Assembly: GCA_947097635.1 (NCBI GenBank)
Contig: CAMURW010000011.1
Span: 1-13,448, forward strand
Direction: 5' to 3'
Origin: an uncultured Bacteroidales bacterium
GTDB taxonomy: Bacteria > Bacteroidota > Bacteroidia > Bacteroidales > P3
Length of the DNA: 13,448 nt
The translations under genes and the position numbers were made by a program. The notes under the pieces were generated by a model. That model did no database searches, was not told the origin of the DNA, and was given only the letters and a program-made list of their open reading frames with translations. This document shows, one piece after another, positions 1-6,519 of the stretch; the first letter of the stretch is position 1; each line of letters opens with the position of its first letter.

Positions 1-242
1 TGCCGCCCGACGAGGTCTTCGACCTGCGGGAAGCGATGCGACGAGCCTTGAAGCAGCTGCCGGAAGTGCAAAGAGCGTTATTGCAGCTGCGTGATATAGA
101 AGGCTACAGCACAGAAGAACTCTGTCGGACTCTAAATCTCACCAATCAGCAAGTGGCAACTTATCTGTTTAGAGCCCGCACCGCTATGAAGAAACTGCTG
201 ATAGCGCAAGGATATGAGTATGCTGCCACGGGCAATGGATAA
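1..242 (+). CDS. RNA polymerase ECF-type sigma factor, C-terminal fragment
   Basis: The gene is cut by the left edge of the window; the open frame runs from base 3 and leaves about 79 residues. These match sigma-70 region 4: an amphipathic helix with the LPEVQRALLQLRDIEGYS pattern, then a helix-turn-helix (EELCRTLNLTNQQVATYLFRAR) of the kind that contacts the -35 element, and a short basic end (AMKKLL). The LPxxxRxxLxLRDxEGxS signature is typical of ECF sigma factors, which direct RNA polymerase to a small set of promoters and are usually held inactive by an anti-sigma factor encoded next door. Region 2 lies outside the window, so the subgroup cannot be assigned. The stop is 50 bases before the membrane protein gene that follows, which suggests co-transcription. 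The sigma region 4 call is firm; its target genes are unknown. Confidence 0.85.
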   Translation, partial: PPDEVFDLREAMRRALKQLPEVQRALLQLRDIEGYSTEELCRTLNLTNQQVATYLFRARTAMKKLLIAQGYEYAATGNG

Positions 243-292
243 TGTAGGGACGAATGGCATGCGCCCCATGAGCAAAAGAAGATGAGAATACA

Positions 293-1303
293 ATGATTAA
301 TTCATCCAACATAGAAGAAAAGCTGTTCCTGCTGCGGGAAGGTCTGCTGGAAGCCGAAGAAGCCAAGGCGACGGAGGTATACCTAGCCCGACACCCGGAA
401 GCCCGCGAGCTGCAGGCTCTTTACGACCCGCAGCTGACGCTGCCCAAGGACATATATGCCCAAGATGCCGCATTCCCATACAAGGAAAGTCTGAAACATC
501 ATCCGGCACGCACCATCCCTCTGAAACAGGCTAACAGCATCAATGCATGGCAAAAGGAGGCCGAGGAGCATGGGCTGCGACGTTTGCCCCTGGGCAAAAG
601 TTATGCCGCCGCAGCGTGCGCCATCGTGCTGGTGGCGGCAGGTATCTTCCTGATTACCATGGCCGGCGACCCCTCTTCCTCGCAAGGCACTTCGGTGGCT
701 TGGGGCGGAGGCGATACGGTGCGCCCAACTATCGTCCTCCCCGTGGCGAAGAGCCTCTCCGATGGGATTGCGGTGCAGCATGGCGCAAGCCACTCCTCGC
801 AGGCACAGGGAGAGACAGGCGCCGCCCCAAAAAGCAGCCGCCGTCGCCCCGCCGTCAAGCGGCAGACCGGCAACGTGCCGAAAGACATCCGCATAGCGCA
901 GAAGAACTCTGAACAAACTCAATATCACGCCACCCCTGCTGCCAGTCCCTCTTGGGAAGAGGGACTGCAGGAGGAGGGCCATCTGCCGGCGGCAAAGGCG
1001 CAGGAGACCCAAGTGGTAATGCGCGACGACCTGATAGCATATCGCGACGACCCGACGACCTACGCCGACAAGCCCCAGGAAGAAGCATCCATGATGGTGC
1101 ATAGCAACAGGCTGATAAACTACCGCTCGTTCGATACTGCCCAAGTGGCGGACGGCTGCAACGGCCTGCTGTGCTGGCTGGGCATCACCCCCATGCTGGA
1201 GGAACGACTTGAACGCAGCCAGCAGCGCCTGGCCTCGCTGGAGGAAGAATGGAACAAATACTGGATCGGGAAGGCGCGCAAACTCGTCCGCAGGCGTTAT
1301 TAA
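293..1303 (+). CDS. Single-pass membrane protein, putative zinc-less anti-sigma factor
   Basis: A 336-residue protein encoded just downstream of the sigma factor. Residues 5-70 are helical and follow a pattern I associate with Bacteroidetes anti-sigma-like proteins: an acidic helix with LLEAEEAKATEVYLARHPEAREL, then LPKD, then FPYKESL. There is no HxxxCxxC zinc motif and no FecR domain. A single transmembrane segment lies at about 104-124 (AAAACAIVLVAAGIFLITM), so residues 1-103 should be cytoplasmic and 125-336 periplasmic. The outer part is low-complexity (Ser/Gln/Arg-rich, 125-240) and ends with a Cys-x4-Cys pair (C289, C294) and an amphipathic helix at 300-325 that may form a coiled coil. 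The start follows an A/G-rich stretch (aaaagaagatgag). Binding of the upstream sigma factor is inferred from position and from the N-terminal pattern. It could instead be an unrelated envelope protein. Confidence 0.6.
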   Translation: MINSSNIEEKLFLLREGLLEAEEAKATEVYLARHPEARELQALYDPQLTLPKDIYAQDAAFPYKESLKHHPARTIPLKQANSINAWQKEAEEHGLRRLPLGKSYAAAACAIVLVAAGIFLITMAGDPSSSQGTSVAWGGGDTVRPTIVLPVAKSLSDGIAVQHGASHSSQAQGETGAAPKSSRRRPAVKRQTGNVPKDIRIAQKNSEQTQYHATPAASPSWEEGLQEEGHLPAAKAQETQVVMRDDLIAYRDDPTTYADKPQEEASMMVHSNRLINYRSFDTAQVADGCNGLLCWLGITPMLEERLERSQQRLASLEEEWNKYWIGKARKLVRRRY

Positions 1304-1374
1304 TCCGCCGCTGCCTTGCAGCACATCATCATTAAATCATTAATTAAGATAAACAATAAAAAAAGTAAACAATT

Positions 1375-1866
1375 ATGAAACATCTTATCAAAATGACTCT
1401 CGTAGCCTTCGTATCCTTGTCCTTGTTCAGTGCCTGCGAGAAAGATCCCAAACCCACCCCTTCGAGAAACGGTGATGACACGGAGGCAAACGCCCTTCGG
1501 AACACGACATGGGCAGGCACCTTCTCCAGTAGCGAAATGGAAGACGGAGTGAAAATAGACATGATAGTCGATATGAAAGTAGCCTTTGGGGACACCACCG
1601 GCACGCTAACAGCACAGCTAAAGCAAATCCTTTATAACGGCCTGGATGTTACAGGATCTATTAGACACGAACGCCCCGAGTCTTTTGAGCCCCAAATAGC
1701 GCCTTTTACCTACACCTACGAGCATGGCACCGGAACGATGACAGTGACGGACACCGACGAAGAAACGGGCGAAACTGATACCGAAACCATCCACTTCACT
1801 GTGAAAGGCGACAAGATGTCGTTCCGCTTCGAAGGAATGCTCGACATCACACTAACCAAGCAATGA
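1375..1866 (+). CDS. Small exported lipoprotein of unknown function
   Basis: A 163-residue protein. The N-terminus is a lipoprotein signal peptide: basic MKHLIK, a hydrophobic core, and the lipobox LFSAC with the acylated cysteine at residue 21. The mature part begins EKDPKPTPS, a flexible linker. Residues 38-163 alternate polar and hydrophobic positions and end in DITLTKQ, which fits a small beta-barrel or lipocalin-like fold. Such domains are common in Bacteroidales lipoproteins (for example the pattern LxxTxWxGTF near the start of the fold), but I cannot name a family. It contains an acidic Thr-rich stretch (TVTDTDEETGETDTETI). It starts 71 bases after the anti-sigma-like gene and ends 42 bases before the solenoid-barrel gene, so it probably belongs to the same operon. 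A role as surface or periplasmic partner of that barrel is only an inference. Confidence 0.75.
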   Translation: MKHLIKMTLVAFVSLSLFSACEKDPKPTPSRNGDDTEANALRNTTWAGTFSSSEMEDGVKIDMIVDMKVAFGDTTGTLTAQLKQILYNGLDVTGSIRHERPESFEPQIAPFTYTYEHGTGTMTVTDTDEETGETDTETIHFTVKGDKMSFRFEGMLDITLTKQ

Positions 1867-1908
1867 TTACCCCGTGCCATGCCGGCATTGAAATAATGGC
1901 ACGGACTA

Positions 1909-3399
1909 ATGAACATTACCATCATGACAAAACACACACTGATATTAGTCTCTCTGTTGCTGGCTGGCATCCCGGACCCTCAGGCACAGATTATCCAGCA
2001 GCAGTATATCGAATGCGAAGTTCACGGCCTGACAGTGGACAACTACAACACTGTGAACGTGATGATTGGAGACCAAAACATGATCCGCGTTAAGGATTCG
2101 CACGACAACGAGGGCAACGTGGTCACCATATCCAACGGTGTAATAAAAGTATCCGAGGATGGATTCTCTACAGTTGAGCTTGTCGTGAAGCCTGGCACCT
2201 TCAGCTATGTGGAAGCCACAGAGTTCGGATCGGTAAGCATCCCTCTCATGGCACTGAGTGACAAAGCACTGCTGCGTGCCACAGAACACGGCAAGCTCAC
2301 AACCTCTTCTGTCACCGCCAAGGGAGACGATGGCGTGGGCGCGGACATGGCAAGCGCCGCCGCCCCCAGCCTGTTCACCGACCTCACACTGGAATCCAAT
2401 GAGTTCGGAACCCTGAAGGTGAAACATGCCGCTAGCTGCACCCGCTGCTACCTCACAGCCCGAGAGTACGGATCCATAGACCTTGTGGAGCTCAACGGCA
2501 ACACTGCCGAGGTCTATGCCGAAGAATTCGGCAACGTGAGGGTGAAAGGCGGCACAATGGACACCGTGCGAGTGAGACACGGCAACTACGGCAACGTAGA
2601 TGTCAGCGGCATGAAGATAACCTACCACCCGGTGAACCCCCTTGGCCCTATGGCAAGGGTGGCCGGCAAGGACGTCGGGACCCCACAATCGGACATCCGC
2701 AAGCCAAACTACAGGCACATCTACGACCCCAGCTCCCGCTACAGCTTTGCCTTTTACTTCGGCTGGGGCATGTGGGGCGAAGCACCCTACAGCAGCTTTA
2801 TCTCCATGGACGGCGCCTGGGGCAGCAAGCCGAAGTTCATGACATGCACCTTCGAGGGCAGCTATGCCGTGATGCGACACTACAACTGGATGTTCCAGGT
2901 GGGTTTGGGCATTGCAGTGGATGGGGTGAAACTGAGCAACAACTATGTGTTTGTGAGCGAGCAGAGCAACGGCAACGGCGTGCTGACCGTGGGCAACAAT
3001 GCCAGCATAGCCTCCTACGGCGACCTAAGCGGCGACCTCACCAACCCCTACCTCTGGCAGACGCGCGTGACGACGGAATATATCACCTTGCCTTTGCGTT
3101 TTGCACGCACCAACAGCGAAAACGACTATTCTATCGGCATTTCGTTGGTGCCGGGCGTGGCGATTGTACGCAATGTACAGCATATTATTCTCAACGAAAA
3201 GGTGAATGGGCGCTCTGTGGATTACCGTAACTCAGAGCAGGCAAACCATTATCTGAATCCCGTGAAACTGGACCTGCGTCTGGATGCCGTATTGCGCGAT
3301 GCACTGGGCGTTTTTCTCCAGACCGGCCTGCTGCCAATGACCCGCAACCTGGACGACGAAGCTTTCATGTTCTCTTTCGGCTTCAGGGCAGGGTTCTAA
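1909..3399 (+). CDS. Outer-membrane beta-barrel with N-terminal head-GIN-like (DUF2807-like) beta-solenoid
   Basis: A 496-residue exported protein. Residues about 7-27 form a signal peptide (LILVSLLLAGIPDPQAQ). An in-frame ATG at 1924 gives a cleaner signal peptide and may be the true start. Residues 38-235 resemble the putative auto-transporter adhesin head-GIN domain: short strands with a recurring [AS]-x-E-[FYH]-G-[STN]-[VLI] motif whose glycines fall at 107, 128, 167, 188, 208 and 228, a 20-21-residue period with one unit lacking the motif. A CxxC (C177, C180) sits in one turn. Residues 275-496 are an outer-membrane barrel with alternating strands and a final aromatic residue (FGFRAGF). 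The barrel is paralogous to that of the protein encoded at 4005-5042. The gene is last in the apparent sigma operon. The domain architecture is fairly secure. The ligand, and whether the solenoid faces the periplasm or the outside, are unknown. Confidence 0.75.
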   Translation: MNITIMTKHTLILVSLLLAGIPDPQAQIIQQQYIECEVHGLTVDNYNTVNVMIGDQNMIRVKDSHDNEGNVVTISNGVIKVSEDGFSTVELVVKPGTFSYVEATEFGSVSIPLMALSDKALLRATEHGKLTTSSVTAKGDDGVGADMASAAAPSLFTDLTLESNEFGTLKVKHAASCTRCYLTAREYGSIDLVELNGNTAEVYAEEFGNVRVKGGTMDTVRVRHGNYGNVDVSGMKITYHPVNPLGPMARVAGKDVGTPQSDIRKPNYRHIYDPSSRYSFAFYFGWGMWGEAPYSSFISMDGAWGSKPKFMTCTFEGSYAVMRHYNWMFQVGLGIAVDGVKLSNNYVFVSEQSNGNGVLTVGNNASIASYGDLSGDLTNPYLWQTRVTTEYITLPLRFARTNSENDYSIGISLVPGVAIVRNVQHIILNEKVNGRSVDYRNSEQANHYLNPVKLDLRLDAVLRDALGVFLQTGLLPMTRNLDDEAFMFSFGFRAGF

Positions 3400-3561
3400 G
3401 CGGGAAGAACGAGTCTCCCTTATTCTCTCCGAGAAAAGCCTCCGGATAACAACTAAACCCATAAATCAGACAATCATCGATAAATACCCGCAAAAAAAAC
3501 GGGACATGACTACCGAACATCCAGGGCTATATGCATGGAGGCAAGAGGGTGTAAATGATAG

Positions 3562-3650
3562 CCCGCGAAGTGCCCTAATCGTAAAGATTAGGGGATGTGA
3601 AGGAAGACGCTGCGGACTTCACGAAGCAAAGCGGGAAAAGATGGCTTTTC
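3562..3650. other. Cluster of inverted repeats, candidate structured RNA or palindromic repeat element
   Basis: Three perfect stems follow one another: CCCTAATC (3573-3580) pairs with GATTAGGG (3586-3593) over a 5-base loop; GTGAAG (3597-3602) pairs with CTTCAC (3617-3622); GAAAAG (3635-3640) pairs with CTTTTC (3645-3650). CCCGC (3562-3566) can also pair with GCGGG (3631-3635), closing a loop around the first two stems, although its last base is shared with the third stem. No U-tract follows, so this does not look like a simple terminator. It could be a structured leader or small RNA, or a dispersed palindromic element. Orientation is unknown. Confidence 0.5.
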
Positions 3651-3759
3651 GTCTCGCCTCCTTGAGGACGTAATGCGACCATCGCACACATCATCTCGGA
3701 ACACCCCCGGAAGAAGTCACCCATGTGCCTCGCCTGCGCCGAGGCTGTGCCAGAAATTG

Positions 3760-3814
3760 CCGACCCATGCTCGACCCATGCTCGACCCTTCCTCGACCTT
3801 TCCTCGACCCTTCC
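3760..3814. repeat. 11-bp tandem repeat, five units
   Basis: Five consecutive 11-base units follow the pattern [TC]CGACC[CT][AT]T[GC]C: starts at 3760, 3771, 3782, 3793 and 3804. The first two end in ATGC (TCGACCCATGC) and the last three in TTCC (TCGACCCTTCC, with one C-to-T change in unit 4). The 11-base period would rotate a reading frame, which argues against a coding role. It is a candidate variable-number repeat. Confidence 0.85.
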
Positions 3815-3909
3815 CATTACCCGACATGCGAATTACCTCTTCTAACTCACAGAATCCAAGTTGTTTATACACATAAGTCCAAATAACAGATACCTATTAA
3901 ATGCTATGT

Positions 3910-3919
3910 CCCCCCCCCC
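3910..3919. repeat. Poly-C tract (10 C)
   Basis: Ten consecutive C in otherwise A/T-rich DNA, ending 85 bases before the ATG of the outer-membrane barrel gene at 4005. Homopolymer runs of this length are prone to slipped-strand mispairing, and in promoter or leader regions can tune expression of surface proteins. Whether this tract lies in a promoter or in the 5' leader is not resolved, because no -7 element is recognisable nearby. Confidence 0.8.
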
Positions 3920-4004
3920 AACTTATGAATCTATAAAACCCAGGGGAGACCTAAAACTCTACCCCATTGCACCCTTTCAAGGATAGTCATAATTACATAA
4001 TACA

Positions 4005-5042
4005 ATGAAAAAGAAGATATTTTTATTAACGGCAACCTCGCTGCTGGCAGGTGCCACAATGGCGCAGCAGCCAACAGAACCTGCCCACGCAGCCAAGGAT
4101 ACGAGGATGGAAGCAAAGACAGTGACCGTGAAACCTAATGCCGAAAACGGTGTGGCAGACAGCGACGTCATCAGCATAACACTGGACACCAAGAACAGCA
4201 CCTTCACTATTATGCACAATGGCGAGAGCGTAAGCACGGAGGCCGCCAAGACACAGATAAACGCCAAACTGCAGAAACTTGTCGATACTATCGAGCTACG
4301 GGGCGACTACCAATTCAAAAGCATCGATATCGACACTTCCGGGCTCATCTCCTTCTCCCTGAAACCACGCACCTATCCGCACTTCGGCGGCAGTTTCCGC
4401 TTCCTGTGGGGCTTCCACAACTGGGGCAACAATATGTTCAACGGCCTTACCGGCGCGGATGGCGCCTACGACCTGCGAACCAGCTTCTCCAGCTATCAGC
4501 TGGAATTGATGGCCAACATCCTCTTCAGCAAGAACTGGCAGCTGGGAGTAGGCGTAGGCTATGAGAGCGACTGCTACAAATTCCGCCACGGCTACGTGGC
4601 CTACGACCAGATGCCAGACCCGATGCTGCAGCTCGGCAACTCGGGCATGATCACGGCGCGCGAAGGCCTCACGGGCAACTTGGCAGACCCCAATGTGTGG
4701 AGCACACGACTGGTGGCACGCTACATCAACTTCCCCATACGTCTGGGCTGGAACTCCGGCAGGGGCAACATCCATATCGGCTTCAGCGTGATACCCGGCT
4801 TCAACTACGACAGCAAGCACACAGGCCTCAAGCACAGAGTGGAGATAGATGGCTACAAGTACCAGAATACCGACCACAATGCCGAAAACCTGCTCGCCGC
4901 CTTCAAGTGCGACCTGCGGCTGGACATCAGAAAGGGACTCTTCGGCATCTTCGTGCAAATACCCACGTTGCCCGTGAATGCACCCAACGCCTCTGTGGCG
5001 GGTGGGCAGCTCTACCCCTTCAAGATAGGCTTCTTCATATAG
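4005..5042 (+). CDS. Outer-membrane beta-barrel protein, paralogue of the solenoid-barrel protein
   Basis: A 345-residue protein with a clear signal peptide, residues 1-20 (KKK start, hydrophobic core, ATMA|QQ cleavage). Residues 21-122 are a non-conserved N-terminal segment with some strand character (ISITLDTKNSTFTIMHNG). It lacks the E-[FYH]-G repeats of the upstream relative. Residues 125-345 form a barrel of alternating strands. Its middle and end match the barrel encoded at 1909-3399: GNLADPNVWSTRLVARYINF here versus GDLTNPYLWQTRVTTEYITL there, and CDLRLDIRKGLFGIFVQ versus LDLRLDAVLRDALGVFLQ. The chain ends IGFFI, an aromatic-rich final strand. The fold resembles PorT-like outer-membrane proteins of Bacteroidetes. 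The substrate is unknown. It stands apart from the sigma operon behind 605 bases of repeats, and could be a regulated target of that operon (inference). Confidence 0.75.
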   Translation: MKKKIFLLTATSLLAGATMAQQPTEPAHAAKDTRMEAKTVTVKPNAENGVADSDVISITLDTKNSTFTIMHNGESVSTEAAKTQINAKLQKLVDTIELRGDYQFKSIDIDTSGLISFSLKPRTYPHFGGSFRFLWGFHNWGNNMFNGLTGADGAYDLRTSFSSYQLELMANILFSKNWQLGVGVGYESDCYKFRHGYVAYDQMPDPMLQLGNSGMITAREGLTGNLADPNVWSTRLVARYINFPIRLGWNSGRGNIHIGFSVIPGFNYDSKHTGLKHRVEIDGYKYQNTDHNAENLLAAFKCDLRLDIRKGLFGIFVQIPTLPVNAPNASVAGGQLYPFKIGFFI

Positions 5043-5074
5043 CCCCCACTGTAGGATATAGCCCCCACTGTAGG
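5037..5074. repeat. 19-bp direct duplication spanning the stop codon
   Basis: ATATAGCCCCCACTGTAGG occurs at 5037-5055 and again, perfectly and without a gap, at 5056-5074. The first copy includes the last base of the final Ile codon and the TAG stop of the barrel gene. A partial third trace (GGTATAGC) follows. The copy number changes only the 3' untranslated region. Confidence 0.85.
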
Positions 5075-5082
5075 GGTATAGC

Positions 5083-5127
5083 GCCACCCTTGCGCCGCCT
5101 CGGGCTGCACTGCCAGTGCGGGGTGGC
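5083..5127. terminator. Nested inverted repeat, possible transcription end of the barrel gene
   Basis: GCCACCC (5083-5089) pairs with GGGTGGC (5121-5127). Inside it GCACT (5107-5111) pairs with AGTGC (5115-5119) over a 3-base loop. It lies 41 bases after the barrel stop codon. No U-tract follows, so intrinsic termination is only a possibility. Confidence 0.3.
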
Positions 5128-5317
5128 ATGGGGGTCTGTTGAGGCATGGCCACGCTCCTTTTTCGGACCATGCGGCAATTTCCGTGTGAGAAGATCGGTG
5201 ATCTACCAAAGATTTCGGATAGCCTAAATACCAGCGGGGCGGTAAATTATACTTAACCCTACTTATTCCTAAGCTGGTGATGGTGATTCATGCTGCCAAT
5301 GTGCCTGACGGTGTGGG

Positions 5318-5339
5318 TGCGCACAATGGGTGGTGCGCA
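5318..5339 (-). terminator. Hairpin downstream of the OmpA-like gene
   Basis: TGCGCAC (5318-5324) pairs perfectly with GTGCGCA (5333-5339) over 8 bases. On the - strand it lies 25 bases after the TAA stop of the OmpA-like gene. There is no clear U-tract, so its role as terminator is uncertain. Confidence 0.35.
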
Positions 5340-5364
5340 ACTGCAGCGCAAATACATATAACGA

Positions 5365-6324
5365 TTATTCCACGGACCTCAGCAACTCGCCGAGGTTGGG
5401 AGTAAGGATAATCTCGGTTCTGCGGTTCTGCGCCTTGTTGGCGGCGCTACTGTTCTCCACCTTGGGGGCGAATTCACCATGTCCGGCAGCTTCCACGCGC
5501 GAGGGGTCTATCTTGGGGCCATATTGCAGCAGCAGCTTCACTATGCTGGTGGCACGCATTACGCTGAGGTCCCAGTTGTCCTTCACAGAGTTGCTGCCGC
5601 GATAGACATCGTTGTCTGTGTGACCTTCCACCAGAATATTGAGGTCCGGGCTCTGCTCCAGTGCCTTGGCAAGACCTTTAATGGCTTCTTTGCCCTCGTT
5701 GCCCACTGTCCAGCTGGCGCTGGGGAACATCAGTTTGCTTTCCATGCTCACGTACACCTTGCCTTCGCGTGTCTGCACGTTCAGGCCTTTGTCCTGAAAT
5801 CCCACCAAAGCGTCCGTCACGGCCTTGCGCACTTTTTCCAGTTCCTGTTCCTTGGCCTTCAGCTGCGATTCCGTGCGTGCCTGCTCGGCACGCAGGGCAT
5901 TCTCCTTGGCGGCAAAAGCCACCTCGCGGTCGTTCAGTTCCTTCGTGCGGGCAGCCAACAGGTCGTTGGCCTTTATCAGGTCGCGGTCCTGCCCTGCTAT
6001 CTGCTGCATGTAGTTCTCTATCACGGTGTCGTAGCCTTGCTTCATGGTACCCAGCTCGACACGGAGGTTTCTCAGTTCGGCAGCCTGCATCTCTTTGAGG
6101 TCGGCGAGATCCTTAAGGTCTGCCGTCATCTGCTGGTTCTGGCGCAGCAGCTCGGCATTCTCCTCACGCATGTCTGCCAGTTCCTGGCGTGTGACGTTAT
6201 GTTCCTTCTTCAGCTGGTTGTTCGCCGCTTCCATGGCCTCGTACTTGCCCAGGGTGACACAGGAGGTGGAGAGGATAGTGCAAAACGACGCGACAGCAGT
6301 GATTTTCGTGAAGTGCGTATTCAT
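5365..6324 (-). CDS. OmpA-family peptidoglycan-associated lipoprotein with coiled coil
   Basis: The ATG at 6324 is preferred to one 48 bases upstream because it places a lipoprotein signal peptide at the N-terminus (MNTHFTKITAVASF, then STSC with acylated Cys22). This gives 319 residues. Residues about 30-170 are a long, highly charged coiled coil (many Glu, Lys, Gln and Ala; for example LKAKEQELEKVRKAV). Residues 188-310 are an OmpA-C domain: NILVEGHTDN (229-238), NWDLSVMRA (250-258), GHGEFAP (281-287) and NRRTEI (300-305). The Asp and Arg of these motifs bind diaminopimelate in peptidoglycan in this family. The protein should be anchored by lipid in the outer membrane, spanning towards the wall through the coiled coil. 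It lacks the usual OmpA barrel. It is transcribed divergently from the ClC gene, with 195 bases between the start codons. Confidence 0.88.
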   Translation of the reverse strand: MNTHFTKITAVASFCTILSTSCVTLGKYEAMEAANNQLKKEHNVTRQELADMREENAELLRQNQQMTADLKDLADLKEMQAAELRNLRVELGTMKQGYDTVIENYMQQIAGQDRDLIKANDLLAARTKELNDREVAFAAKENALRAEQARTESQLKAKEQELEKVRKAVTDALVGFQDKGLNVQTREGKVYVSMESKLMFPSASWTVGNEGKEAIKGLAKALEQSPDLNILVEGHTDNDVYRGSNSVKDNWDLSVMRATSIVKLLLQYGPKIDPSRVEAAGHGEFAPKVENSSAANKAQNRRTEIILTPNLGELLRSVE

Positions 6325-6408
6325 ATTGTTATTGCGATTTAGATGGGACTTAGAGATGAAAAAATAGTACATTAATCAACTTTTATAACGCAGCAAGAAA
6401 AAAAATAG

Positions 6409-6416
6409 TATCTTTG
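6409..6416 (+). promoter_or_regulatory. Bacteroidetes -7 promoter element for the ClC gene
   Basis: TATCTTTG matches the TAnnTTTG consensus of the Bacteroidetes primary sigma factor. It lies 103 bases before the ClC start codon, after A-rich DNA. The upstream -33 TTTG is not well formed (TTTTATAA at 6381-6388 is the nearest candidate). Transcription would start around 6422, giving a leader of about 100 bases. Confidence 0.5.
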
Positions 6417-6519
6417 CAGCCTATTATTACGCCTCGCAAGGCGTTTTCCTCCCTCGCGACGAAGTTACATCCTACTAACGCACAACAAAGTAGCAGAACG
6501 TGGGCGGAACATATTCGGA

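Larger units (their letters stand above)
3400..4004. other. 605-base gene-free region with hairpins, tandem repeats and a poly-C tract
   Basis: No open frame here has a credible protein: the two short ones (about 3575-3817 on - and 3673-3876 on +) run through tandem repeats or have low-complexity, Pro/Ser-rich products. The stretch holds four separate structures listed elsewhere: a hairpin cluster (3562-3650), five 11-bp repeats (3760-3814), a run of ten C (3910-3919) and an A/T-rich leader before the next gene. A small CCCG/CGGG stem around eight A (3487-3503) is also present. No TAnnTTTG promoter element was found on the + strand, so the promoter of the following gene is not identified. Confidence 0.7.
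5043..5364. other. 322-base gene-free region between convergent genes
   Basis: The space between the barrel gene (+) and the OmpA-like gene (-) holds the 19-bp duplication, a nested inverted repeat (5083-5127), a small palindrome AGATC-GGT-GATCT (5192-5204) and a hairpin near the OmpA stop (5318-5339). No open frame here has a credible protein. The base composition shifts from GC-rich (5080-5175) to mixed further right. Confidence 0.65.

Noticed and set aside
383..1324. Long open frame on the - strand (313 codons)
   Set aside because: It lies opposite the anti-sigma-like gene, has Cys/His/Arg-rich random composition and no domain; the + strand product has a membrane segment and fits the operon.
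1945..2880. Long open frame on the - strand (311 codons)
   Set aside because: It is the complement of the solenoid-barrel gene; its product is His/Val/Ala-rich without recognisable domains.
3487..3503. CCCG-A-run-CGGG hairpin as terminator of the solenoid-barrel gene
   Set aside because: Only a 4-bp stem, with the A-run in the loop and no U-tract after it on either strand.
3760..3814. CRISPR array
   Set aside because: Units are 11 bases long and directly adjacent without spacers, and there are no cas genes.
3575..3817. Small - strand protein (80 codons) in the repeat-rich gap
   Set aside because: It runs through the 11-bp repeats and the hairpins, whose period would break any conserved frame. 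It could be a translated dispersed repeat, but I have no support for expression.
4296..5171. Open frame of 291 codons on the - strand
   Set aside because: It is opposite the second barrel gene, which has a signal peptide and a paralogue; the antisense product has no features.
5479..6342. Open frame of 287 codons on the + strand
   Set aside because: It is opposite the OmpA-like gene, whose OmpA-C motifs are unmistakable.
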